Below, piece by piece: positions 37,005 through 47,679 of a DNA stretch of 64,000 nucleotides. Source of the DNA: Sitta carolinensis (taxonomy: Eukaryota > Chordata > Aves > Passeriformes > Sittidae). A model generated the notes under the pieces. It had not been told where the DNA came from. It saw only the letters and a program-made list of their open reading frames with translations, and searched no databases. The stretch spans positions 39,527,870-39,591,869 of the forward strand of contig JAVUNC010000006.1 in assembly GCA_032173965.1 (NCBI GenBank). Reading direction: 5' to 3'. Made by a program: the position numbers and the translations under genes. Every line of letters begins with the position of its first letter. Position 1 is the first letter of the stretch.

Positions 37005-37760
37005 CTTTCTGCTCTGCCCCGCGGGCCCGGGATAGGGAAGTTTGGGCATTTCGAATTTCTTTTTACTTCCTTCCATCCCTCCTTGCCTCCTTCTCCCGAG
37101 TGGGAAATACTCGGTGAGACCTTCCTTCCCGGCGGGAGCAGAGCACCCGCGGGGCTCGGCGGTGCCGGCGGGCGGAGCGCGGGTGCGGCCGTGGCGGGGG
37201 GCGCGGGGGCAGCGCCGGCGCTCCCCCGGCGGAGCGAGGGGCGGGCGGCCGCAGCTCGCCGGCCCCTCCGACCGCGGAGCCGCGGTGCCAGCGCCTGGCC
37301 TCGGGCGGCGAGGGGCAGGGCCCCCGCCCCGCCATGGAGAGCGGGATGCCGCTGTCGGGCGGGCAGCGAGCGCTGATCCGGGAGAGCTGGCAACGGGTGA
37401 ACGGCAGCCCCGTGCAGCACGGCCTCGTCCTCTTCACCAGGTGAGCGGCGCGATGCGCACCCCGGTGCCGGCCGCCGGCCCGCCCGCACCGACCCGTGCG
37501 GCAGGGATGGACGGGCTCCGCTTCTGGCAGAGAAACGCTTCCCCGTGCTTGGCGATGGCTCCTGGCCGGCCCCCCTCCCCGGCCTCTCTCCCCTCCCGTG
37601 GCCGGCAGTCCGCGGGCAGCCGAAGCCACCCGCGCCAAGCCGCAGGTGCCGTGGGGCAGCGGCGTGGGGCAGGGCTGCGCTCCGCTCCACTCGTGCCGCT
37701 GCTCTGCCTCTCCATTCTTTGCGAGTGAGAACTTTGCCACGCGGAGACGGGGAGTGGGAG
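37005..37760. promoter_or_regulatory. NGB: CpG island over the NGB first exon
   Basis: A sharp rise in GC and CpG content covers about 330 bases upstream of the NGB start, exon 1 and the start of intron 1. A GC box (GGGGCGGG, 37238-37245) lies about 90 bases before the ATG. No TATA box is seen. Confidence 0.8.
37334..37440 (+). CDS. NGB: NGB exon 1 (aa 1-35)
   Basis: Encodes a short extension [11 protein letters not shown], then the A-helix start [11 protein letters not shown] and B-helix HGLVLFT. Donor GTGAGC splits an Arg codon (AG|G), position B12.2. A second ATG (codon 5, 37346) is in a weaker context. Confidence 0.96.
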
Positions 37761-40700
37761 AGAAGGGGCGGGCAGGGTTTGTGCGTTTCTGCTCACCGAT
37801 CCCCCAGCCTTGTCGCTGCGACTTCTGCTCTTCGAAGGGCTGTGTGTCCGCTTGGCTCTGAGGAGTGCGTGGAAGGGGCCACCCGATCATTCCCTGCTCA
37901 GCCAAGTGCTGTGCAGTCCCAGGCACAGACCTGGCCGCCAGGGAGGGATTCAGTCGCAGGGCAGAGGAAATGGTGTGCCAGGAGGAATGGCTGATACCCA
38001 GCCTCTCGCCTCTGCTCAGCAGATTAATGTATCAATTACGTGAAGAGAAAAAAGGAAAAATCCATGAAAATTCGTTTAAAAAGGACAACTGGAGAGTTGA
38101 TGAGCCACTTCCGGAGCGCGAGGGGTCCAAATCTCCCAGAGCAGGACTACAGCAGTGACAACAATGTGGGGGAGAGGGGTGAAGTAGTTCAGTGTGCAGG
38201 ATGAGAAGAGACACTGTCTTGCCTGAATTACCGGTGCCCTGTTATATCTACCTGGGGGGCTGCTGTTGAGCCCCATTTGTGCCTGACATATAATGGCAAG
38301 GGAGGATGGGGCAGGGGACGGGGGAGAGGAAGTGGGAGCTGGTGATGGTGTCAGGGAATGGAGCATCAGCTGAGTTTGTACATGCCCCCCTTGGTCCAGA
38401 TGGCTGCTGGAGCCTGGGAGCCTTCCCTGATTTGGGAGTTTTTTGGTTCAAGGGGATCAAGAAGTGGGAATGGGAATAGTTGAGACAACAGCCGAGACTT
38501 TGAGGAGAAAGTCCAGTCTGGGAGGAACTCCAGAGGGTTCAGACTAGTTCTTAGGTGCCCTAAAATGTATCTGAGAGTTGGGGTTATGTCCAAGAAAGGT
38601 TTTTGTCTATAGGTAATCTGGATTGCCCCAAACGAAAACTTTTCAGAACTTTTGGATCTTTTACAGATGGGGAGGGATCAATAGGTGGGAAAAGAAGCAG
38701 AAGTGGGCTATGGGTGTGCTGCTGATGGGGTGAGTGAGACTTCAAATAAAGCTGAGGAAATGAGAAGATGGGGTGTTCTTTCTTGCTGTTGCAGGCTGTT
38801 TGACTTGGATCCTGACCTGCTGCCCCTTTTCCAGTACAACTGCAAGCAGTTTGCCAGCCCTCAGGAGTGCCTCTCTGCCCCTGAGTTCCTGGATCACATC
38901 AGGAAGGTGAGAGAGGGGCTGTGGCATGGCTGGAGCACAGCCTTCAGGAAGGAGGAAACACAGACAATGATTTGAAACTATGGTGTGGCTGACCAGGAAC
39001 GCATGGGAAGTCTCCTTCTGAGATGGTAACTGCAGTGGGTTACTCGTGCTAGCAGAAGGCCAGGACAAAGTGTCCTACAACAGTGGGGAGGGGATGAGAA
39101 TGCAGGTTATGGTGGCTAAGAGGCACCATGCTGATTTCCATGTCCACATCTCAGAGTGCATTGCTTCCCGTGGAAGCTGAAAGAATCCTCCTAAAGTGGA
39201 GGTGCCTCAGAGAGCTGACCTGCGTCCAGATGAGGACTGAAGCTCTCTGCTTGGCCACTCGCTTACCAGGAGGTGACACAGAGCTGGTCAGTGGGCCAGG
39301 CTACCCTGGCCCCACTGCTGTGGAGAGGTTGTTGGTGCAGCTGCAGAGCCAGAAGGCTCCCAGCACCTCCCAGAGAGTCTCCGAGGGAGTGCTTCATTCC
39401 CCTTCCCCCCAAACAGAGAAAGGAGCAATGCTGGGAGAGGCTTGTGTGTGCACAGTACAACTGGTGCAGCAGAGGACCTTTGCTGAACCCTGAAGAGAAA
39501 ATGCACTGGGACAAAGCACAGCCTTGGCTTGCAGATGCCTTCATAAACTGCGTGGCTCCATCTTTAAACCAGTTTGGTGCTTTGCTTGCCTGTCTTTATT
39601 CCTTCTTAAGAGGCTGTTTCAGGACTGAGCTCCTCTGATAGCTGCAAGCTTTTTGTTATTTTCCAGCCTCTCTTTATTGGCAAAGTGAAGATTATTGCCT
39701 TGAGCTGAAATAGTTCTTTGCTCTTGTTGGAGATAAATTGCCTGTTGAAATTACAGAGCACAATTCTATCAACTCTTGGCTTTGCCAAGATAACCATGCC
39801 CTGGCTTTAATCTCTTCTTCGAATTTGTTGTGCCTGTTCCCTTCATCCTTCATTAAATCTTTTCTGACCTATTTCCATTTGACTCCTAATGCTCCTGGGA
39901 GACTATGGTATGTGTTTTACCAGACCAGGTCAAGAGACCTGGTTGTACTCTCCATCCCATCTCTTCAAAATACTTTGGCTGATCTTAGAATTGGAGTGGT
40001 CTTATTTACAATTGCACTGTTTTGGTAATTTCTAGTTGGAAACTCTAGTCCTGGCAACTTCTGGGGTTCCCAGGCAGTTGTCCTGGTGTCCTAGGAATTG
40101 TAATGACTGCATCAGCATTGGGTCTTAGCCTGCAACTGCTGTGCTGTAGGGCTGTTTATCCCCTCTGGGGCAGGGTGGTCAGCAGTTTTGCTTGCTGTGC
40201 AGCTCTGGTAGTGTTCCATGGAAAGATGTGTACTGCTGCCAGCCTCACTGATGTGACACATGGATCACAGTAGAGCAAAGGAAAGCTCAGAGGTCTGGGA
40301 GGGGGTCAGGCTGACAAGGGTGAAGTAGAAGGTCATGACACTTTGTTTCCTCTGGGAGAGAAGCTGAACCTTTCTGTTGATGCCATTCTGCTTTTCTGCT
40401 TCTGCGCTAGGTGATGTTGGTGATTGATGCTGCTGTGAGCCACCTGGAGAACCTGTCCTGCCTGGAAGAATATCTCTGCAACCTTGGCAAGAAGCACCAG
40501 GCAGTTGGTGTGAGGGTTGAGTCTTTCTCGGTGAGGTGTTCTCTTTTGTCTCCCTATGGCTGTGTTTGTACACCCCTGCCTGCAACCCTCAGTTGTCCCC
40601 ATCCTTCCTCTGGGTTCCACTGTCTGGAGAGAAAGCTGATGGCTCAGGGTAGCCTGTCCAAGGTGCAGATACCAATGTAGTGACACTGACCCAGTGAGGG

Positions 40701-41431
40701 AAACCTTTGAGCTCCCCTTGTTTCCTGCCCTTGCCCAGTAAGCCCAGGCAGAAAGGATAGATGGGAACAAAACATTTCCACTGTTTGTAGAGGACTGTGG
40801 TTTAGGACACTGCAGTCCCTCCTGTGCCACAGGGCTTGCAGGTTCAGCCTTTGCCCTGGATCATTTGCATGAAATGCTCTGGGCAAACCTCACCACACCT
40901 GATCCACTCTCCTGATGTCAGGGCATTGCTCAGCTGCTCCACTGCTATGCCAAGGGACAGGGCCAGCTACCTGCACCTGGAAGCCACAGAACTTGGATGT
41001 ACACCTCTCCCCTGGTGTTACATGTGCAGTGTCAGCCCTTGCTCCCTGACTTCCACTCCACACTCATCCATGGTGAGGGCCAGCACGGGGCAGGGGAAGA
41101 GGATGACATGGGCTGGTTCTGGGCCCCCCTCTGACAAGCCAGGGACTGGAGGGGCTTAGTATTGTTGGTGGAAGAGGAGCAGGTGCCCTGCATTTGGAGA
41201 AGTCAAAAAAGGTGGTGAAGTGAGACAAGAGACTGCATGTCATCCCCTGGTGCTGAGCTTGACACCTCCTTGTTTGGTTTGCAGACTGTTGGTGAGTCCT
41301 TGCTGTACATGCTGGAGAAATGCCTTGGTGCCGCCTTCAGCCCAGAGGTGCAGGAAGCTTGGAGCAAACTCTACAGTGCTGTGGTGAAAGCCATGCAACG
41401 TGGCTGGGAGACCCTCCCAGAAGGGGACTAG
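37334..41431 (+). CDS. NGB: Neuroglobin (whole coding span, 4 exons, 161 aa)
   Basis: Neuroglobin is a cytosolic hexacoordinate heme globin of neurons and retina that binds O2, NO and CO and can interact with cytochrome c. Exons: 37334-37440, 38795-38906, 40411-40530, 41285-41431, giving 486 nt. Distal His E7 is H70, proximal His F8 is H102, Phe CD1 is F48. The CD-loop redox cysteines (human C46, C55) are C52 and C61; C126 matches human C120. Introns fall at B12.2, E11.0 and G7.0, the vertebrate neuroglobin pattern. The protein is 10 residues longer than human: six at the N-terminus, four at the C-terminus. ATG 37334 has a near-perfect Kozak (CCCGCCATGG). Odd: two extra cysteines, C90 and C96. 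Confidence 0.97.
38795..38906 (+). CDS. NGB: NGB exon 2 (aa 36-73)
   Basis: Acceptor CTGTTGCAG, donor GTGAGA. Encodes [16 protein letters not shown] with F48 (CD1) and C52, then C61, and EFLDHIRK with the distal histidine H70. Confidence 0.98.
40411..40530 (+). CDS. NGB: NGB exon 3 (aa 74-113)
   Basis: Acceptor TGCGCTAG, donor GTGAGG, 40 whole codons. Encodes [15 protein letters not shown], then GKKHQAVGV with the proximal histidine H102. Cysteines at C90 and C96 replace residues that are Ser and Ala in human. Confidence 0.98.
41285..41431 (+). CDS. NGB: NGB exon 4 and stop (aa 114-161)
   Basis: Acceptor GTTTGCAG. Encodes [18 protein letters not shown] with C126, then the H helix ([17 protein letters not shown]) and a C-terminus ETLPEGD before TAG at 41429-41431. 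Human stops soon after RGWDGE. Confidence 0.98.
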   Translation, partial: TVGESLLYMLEKCLGAAFSPEVQEAWSKLYSAVVKAMQRGWETLPEGD

Positions 41432-42355
41432 ATCCCGTCAGCCATCTCTACCCCTGACCATGCAGCAGTCCTGAGCATGGGGAGTCTCACGCACTCTCGC
41501 TGCCTCTCCCCACCTCTGTCTTTCTGTGTGCACCAGCCCATGGCTACCTCTGCCACTCACACGTGCTGCGGGGCTCTCACGTGGTTCCACCCGGCTTCAA
41601 CACGAGCTTGTCTCTGCCTTTGCTAAGGGCTGGCAGGGCACATCCCTGCAGTGAAGCCTGGCAGTGCTACAGCACAGGTTTGCCACCCTGCCCCACGTTC
41701 CTTCAGGAACCCATGTACCTACTCTGGGTTTTAGCTTGCTCATTTTCCCTCCTCTTGCTACCCACCCTAGGTAGGTGACAGCTGGCATAGGCTCCTTGGG
41801 CTTATTTGCCTGAAATCCTGTTTGCTGTGCTTTACCTGCCAGGTCTGACACTGCTTGGTCCTCCTGCGCTGCTGTACCTGGTTCAGCTGTGGCAATGACA
41901 GATTTGGCTCCATCCAGGTCAAAAGGCAGCAAGAGAGTGAGGCTGGTCACACCATGTAGCTGTCTTCAAACCTTGGAGAGTTTTTCCCTCTCCCTTCATC
42001 AATATATCACTATCAGATGGTTAATCCTAGTGCTTTCTTCTGCCTTGCCTCTGACCTGCATGGGATCCTTGGATTTTCCCTGTGTCAGGTTGGCCACAAC
42101 TCAGTAGGTTTCCTAGGGATGCTTCAGGCAGTGGTGTCGCATTAATCCCAAAGTGAGACTACTTTTGGCAGCGTTGGGCTGCCAGCTGAAAGGCTTTGTA
42201 TTGATTTGGCCAGCTGGTTTAACCTTAGAGCCATCTGAAATGCAGCAGCAGCAGCAACAGCAGCAGTAGCAATGTCTATTTACTGCTTTGCGTTAAGGAA
42301 AATAAAGTAAATCCAAGGAAAAGATGTCTTAAAATAAAAATGAAGGTTGCAATCG
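41432..42355 (+). other. NGB: Probable NGB 3' UTR
   Basis: Two plus-strand AATAAA signals at 42301-42306 and 42333-42338 give a 3' UTR of about 0.9 kb. A CAG-rich tract (42242-42272) lies just before them. The exact cleavage site is not determined. Confidence 0.6.
42242..42272 (+). repeat. Interrupted CAG repeat in the NGB 3' UTR
   Basis: About nine CAG/CAA/TAG triplets in a row, starting GCAGCAGCAGCAGCAACAGC. Not in a coding frame of any recognised gene. Confidence 0.9.
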
Positions 42356-45300
42356 TGTCATAGCAACAGCTTCCAGAAATTCTGGCTCTTGGCCAGAGGA
42401 AGCATAGCTGGAATCTTTCTGCTGATGCTGTCAGAATCTGGAGCACTTCCCAGCTGCTCACAATGCCCATCTGCAGAGTTCCTCACCCTCACAGAAATGA
42501 GGAGATAGCATCTGCTAGAAGAAATCCCTGAAAACTGCTGAGAGGCAGCACCTGAGGGCTCTGTGAAGGGACTGAACTTGAACGCTTTGAGAAAGCGTTC
42601 ATCTTTATGGGGAAGTCACTGTGGAACAATCAGAACCATGTTTCTAGCCACCACTAGCCCCAGAGCAAGGACGTGGAACAATTATTCAGATACAGGCAGC
42701 ACCCTTTTTTTTGCTTCTTCTTTAGGACAGGAGGAGCCTAGTGTTGAGGTCTGAGATGGTCCAGTTCTGAGGACACATTCCTCCTATTCTCAGATGTCCT
42801 GCACTCTGGGGCAGTAGAAGGCTGCCTGCTCAACGTAACTGAGGTCTCCTAGGCCCATGCCACGGAGGGGATGATGAGGTGCCCTGTGAGATGGGTCTTT
42901 AGTGCCCTGCCACCAGTCCTGATGGTAGCCATGGGCTTTCAGCAAGCAAAAAGCCCTCCAGCTGTGTTTGTGAGGCAACCTAATAGGTGTTGTGAAACAG
43001 GCAGCGAACATCCCCACATTCCTTGACCTCCCCACGGTACCATGTCCTGCCTCTGCAGCCCTGCAGTGTGGTGGTGTGCATCCTGGCCCATGGCTCCCTC
43101 CATCACCTGGGTCAGGTGAAGTCCTCCCCATTCTTGTGAGGGATGGAGGAGCTGGGGCTGGGGTGAGACACTAGCTTTGGTGGCATGGTATGGGGCAGGA
43201 GGGTTTGAGAATGGGGAATGTCCTCTTTGCAGCCCTGTTTTGGGGCATCAGCCTTCAGCATCATGGGAGTGGGACACCTTCTGGCTCCATGTGACAGGTT
43301 GGCAGCTGTGTGATGGGTGGGGTGTGGGTGTTACTGCCCAAACCATCCCTGCTCCCTCTAGCTTTCCCAGCTCCTTGACTTCTGCTCTTCTGTGCCACAT
43401 TTCGTGTAACTCCCAGGAGAACTGAACTAGTCTGTGTGGCTCTTCTACCCAGCTGTACTGTTTATTAAAAAACAACAGTGAGTCTTAGCTGGTTTTGATG
43501 CCTTGTGTTTACTTTAATATAAAAGGCCCAAGCGGACCAGAAAAAAAGGATGACATAGAGAGGTTTACTGGTTTCTTGTAGATTGTAGCATTGGTGGTAC
43601 TGGTCACAGGGAGCACTTGTGTAACGTATCTTGACTGACAAGAGAAGGCATCCACCAGCAAAAGCATGTTGGGAGCTTTTGTACCTGGTAATTGAATGGA
43701 GGGGCTAACAGAGACACCCTGCTACTGATTGCTCAGATCCTTCAAGTGTGATAGTCTCTGATGGACTCAGAATTTTAAGCAATCAGCCTAAAAATCCCTC
43801 TTCTGTTGTTCAGCTGCTGCTTTTGTATTTTGACATAGCATTGGCTCACTTGTTGCTGGTCACCCACTGCTGGTCACCTGCAGCAGCAAACGTGGCCTCA
43901 GAACAAAGGGCCGTCTGGCTCCATGGAGCATCATCCACCTTGCCAGCTGGATTGTGGAGTCATTCCAGCAGCCCTGTCCAGGGAGCAGATGGTGAGAATG
44001 CAGGAGGTTCTGTCTTCTAGAATGTTTGAGCTTTGACATGATGGATTTCCAGCCCTGTGAGAGCTGAACACTTGATGCTGAAGAATGGTGCCTAGAGTGG
44101 GGAAGCCAGTTCAGGGTCTGTAATAGCATCTCCCAAAGGCTGGAAATCCCAGCCGTGGCACAGGAGAGAGAAGGGAAAACATCCTGGGAGAGCTATTCTG
44201 CTCATTTAGGAGGGCCTTGTTCCACAAGTGTGATGGGCTGTGAAGGGCAAGGAGAGCAGCAGAGATCTGAATGCAAAGAAAAACCCCTTTGGGTCACTGA
44301 TAAAATCAGTTATCCAGCTCTTCCTGGCCTCAGGACTGGTGGTGGAAGCCCTGCACCTGACACTGCAGGGAAGGGCCTGCATGGCAGCCTCCAGCAGCAC
44401 TCCCGTCTTTGATTGCTGTGCCAGCAGGGAGGTTTGCCACAGCTCCCACAAACTGTCCCTTTGCTGTGGCTGCTGCCCAGGGGGATGCTCCCTGTGATTG
44501 CTGGGCCCTGCCTGGGGAGACTCTGAGTGCACAGGCGGCGGCCAGGGAGCGAGTTCCCGAGGGGTTTCCAGGCGGAGGTGCAGTGTGACAGGGCTGACAC
44601 CCCTCACTAGGCTGGATGAGCTTCCTGGTGTGAGGGCTGGAAAAGCTGTGACCGGGGGCAACTACAGCCCCTGCTCACAGCTGAGCCCCTGCCCAGCTCC
44701 CCAGCACAGCACTGCCCTGTGTTTGCTCTGGTTACCACTCATTACAAACCGTGGGCCTCTGTAGGGGCATGCAATGGGTTTTAAATTTTCCAGTTTTCCA
44801 CTCAAAGGGAAGCCCTCCCCATGCCTTCTGCCTGTGTCATAAACCAGAGTGGCAAGGCTCACCCCAGGGATGCTGTGGAGAGCCAGCAGGAAGAACCTGC
44901 TGAAACCAGAGGCAAATCATTGAAGTAGGAATTCAGGTAAAAATAGTGTGTATTTTGGGAGGGAGGAGGGCAGGAAAAGAGCACTGGTCTCTCAAAATCT
45001 AGAAAGGAATTTCCAAAATGGTGTTCAACTCCTTCCCTGGGACTTGCTGGTGGGTAGTTCAGCTTTGGGAACATCTGCTCCATCCTTGTATGGGGTGGGT
45101 TCCTCCTGCCCCTCACCCCTGCTGTGGTCCCAGAGGGGCTCCAGGCCACCCTCCTGCTACCTTCAAGCAGCACCTGTGCTTTTGGTGGTGTTCTGAGCCA
45201 GCTCTGCCAATGGAGTGACTGCTGACAGAAGGTGGGTGAGAAAGACACGACTATCCCAGGACTGCAACCCATCCGCAGCAGAGGGATGGTGCCAAGGGCT

Positions 45301-45569
45301 GTGCCAGTCTATCTGGGACACAGTGAGGTGCTCTTCCACTCCTGAAACTTTGCTGCTTCTGCCCACTTGTTGGGGTTTGTTTTTATGGGGATCATGGTGG
45401 GCAGTCTGGTGGTGAGGATATGTCCAAGAGGTCTCCTTGCCACTGAAGCTTCTGCAGGACATCCCCAGGCAAGGTCAAAAGCAGCCCACAGGTGGGAAGA
45501 GTCTTCAGTGGCAAGGGCTCCCCTAAACTGGTGCCAGGAAAGACGCATGGGGGTGATGACACCAGGCAG
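42356..45569. other. Spacer between convergent NGB and TMEM63C
   Basis: About 3.2 kb of moderately GC-rich DNA with no exon or repeat family that I recognise. It contains the hairpin at 42579-42601. Open frames on both strands lack family similarity. Confidence 0.5.
42579..42601. other. 10-bp perfect inverted repeat with 3-base loop
   Basis: TGAACGCTTT (42579-42588) and AAAGCGTTCA (42592-42601) pair perfectly around GAG. It lies about 240 bases beyond the second NGB poly(A) signal. Function unknown. Confidence 0.85.
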
Positions 45570-47466
45570 CAGTTGGGTGAAGTCATTTTATTCAAGGCAC
45601 AGTCATAGCAATAAATCACAAGAAGGTACAGACCTCTGGCACATTCCTACAGTGGGGCAGCCAAGAGCAATCAGACCAGCAGCCCGAGCTCCCGAGGACA
45701 CAGTGCCACTAGCAGGCACTTGCTTCTACCCTCAGAGAGGCCACCAGCATCCCCATGCCCTGCTTGGGGCTGCCTCTGGAGCAGACAGTGAGGGGAGCAG
45801 CTGAGCTGTGGGCAGCCACAGGGGCACCTGGGCAGGAGGTCACAAACCCCCCAGGGAACCTCTTGGGACTGGAAGGGTGCACCTGAGCTCAAGGCTCACC
45901 TGAGGCAACCACTTTGTGGATAGTGTGCTGCAGCCACCGCCCCAGCATACAGGAGCATGGGTGGGACGGGGGCCATGGGACAGCCAGCTGGCTGAGTTGA
46001 GATCCAGCAGACCCACAGGAATGTCCTAAGGGCCCCATTGCTGCTCTCACTGCTGGGCTACCTTTTAACCTCCCACCCCAGCCCAGAACTGGCACACTAC
46101 TCCTCCTCCCAGTGGCACCACTAATGCTAACCAGGGCCATGGCTGAGCATCTGCCTTTGCACAACAGCACTTCCCATGCCAGCAGCCCTGGTGCTGGCAC
46201 AGCTGCACTTTCCTCCCTTCCCTTCCTGCACTGCCCTGGGACGGTGGCAACTCTAGTTGCTCTGAAGCTAGCAGGAGAATCAGGGACAGGAAAATCAGTC
46301 CTGAGGCCAAAGCAGGGCTGAGTGAGGAGCCAGCATGCCCAATTGGACTATGGTGGGAAAGGAGCTGAGCAGGATGAGGATAGACCCTTGTCCCCAGGGG
46401 CCACCACAGCTGCTCTGGATGAGCTGGAGAACTCCAGGGATGCTGTCTGGGTAGGTAATGGCGCATTTACACTAATCACAGCAGGACTCACACTCGAGAG
46501 GCAGTGTGGCTACTGGGGGAGCATCCCGCAGCTGCAGCTTGTGGACAAGGGCAGGCGGGATGTGGTGGATCAGGAGGACCTGGAAGTCCAGGTCCTGCCA
46601 GCCTCCACCTGTCCGCCCAGTTCTGTTGCATTAGGACAGAGCTATTCTGGGTCACATGGACAGCCCCTGTGAGAGCATGAGCTCGATGGGGTGCTGCAAG
46701 GGAAGAGGAGTAACAAGGAGTCAAAGCCAGTAAACACACTTGTCTCTTGACCTCCCACTTCTCCCCAAGAGCCCAAGGGCACAGGCATTGTGTAGCAAGA
46801 TGGGGGGATGGGCTGGGAGGTCGAGGAAGAGCTGGGCTTGCATTTGATGCCTGCCTTGGTGCAGGGCTGTTGGTGCTCATGTAGGGGCTCTGGTGGCAGA
46901 TGTAGGGACACTCACCTCCTCCACTGAAGCACATGCATGTCAGCAGTCCCCGCTAAAATGGGCAAAGCAGGGGCAGGCAGCAGCCTGCAGCCAGCTGCAG
47001 GGGAGGAGCAGGACAGCTGCCTGAGGAGTGGGCGGATGGGGTGAGATGCAAGGGTTAGGGGTGGCTGTCCCTTGCCACTGAGGACCCAGAGGACAGTGTG
47101 GTGGCAGGCACATTCATCCGGCTGTCTGGGCTGCTTCCTCTTCTCAGAGGGGCCAGGGCCTCCCTCCTGCCCTCAAAAGCATGGCCTCTCAGAGAGACCC
47201 TCTCCCTACACTGCTGCATCCCCTCTTCCCCACTGTGTGCTGGAAGAGGCAGGGAGACACAAGGGGCTCAGCCAGTGCAGGCAGTGGGAGGGACCATCAG
47301 AGCCTCCTGCCACTGCCCATGCAATGGGGTCTCTCCCTCACATCAGTCCTGTCATGCCCTGCCCCATCAGCAAGGTGGCCCCCAGCAGTGCAGGGAGGGC
47401 TCCCTCTGCCCCACGGCACGTCCTCCGCTCTCAGCACAGTCTGTTCTCAGCCTCTGGCGGGGATGT
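45570..47466 (-). other. TMEM63C: Probable TMEM63C 3' UTR
   Basis: On the minus strand the first AATAAA after the stop is at 45592-45587, giving a 3' UTR of about 1.9 kb. A plus-strand AATAAA at 45610-45615 lies almost opposite it. The end is inferred from the signal only. Confidence 0.5.
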
Positions 47467-47679
47467 TCACTGGTAGCGAGCCTGGCTCTCTATCACGGGG
47501 CCGCTCCTGTACTCGCCCTCCACTGTCTCCAGCTCTGTCTCAAAGCTCTGCAGCCCTCCATCCTCCCCATCCTCCGCTGGCTCCAGGTGGTTGCCCATGG
47601 TGCCATAGGACTGGTGTGCTGGAGAAGCTGCCGGTGTCAGGCTCAGCTCAGGCTCCTGCAGGACAGTAGCCACAAAGAG
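47467..47679 (-). CDS. TMEM63C: TMEM63C exon 22 and stop (aa 761-830)
   Basis: Acceptor CGGGGCAG. Encodes the conserved tail [20 protein letters not shown] and SYGTMGN, then an acidic stretch ending ESQARYQ and TGA at 47469-47467. Human ends GQNQYH. Confidence 0.97.
   Translation of the reverse strand, partial: LFVATVLQEPELSLTPAASPAHQSYGTMGNHLEPAEDGEDGGLQSFETELETVEGEYRSGPVIESQARYQ

Noticed and set aside
36872..37690. Long minus-strand open frame (272 codons) over NGB exon 1
   Set aside because: It lies in a CpG island where stops are rare, its residues are low-complexity Pro/Arg/Ala/Gly, and the plus strand carries a certain NGB exon.
42242..42272. CAG repeat as a polyglutamine coding tract
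   Set aside because: It lies 0.8 kb beyond the NGB stop just before poly(A) signals, contains TAG, and is in no supported frame.
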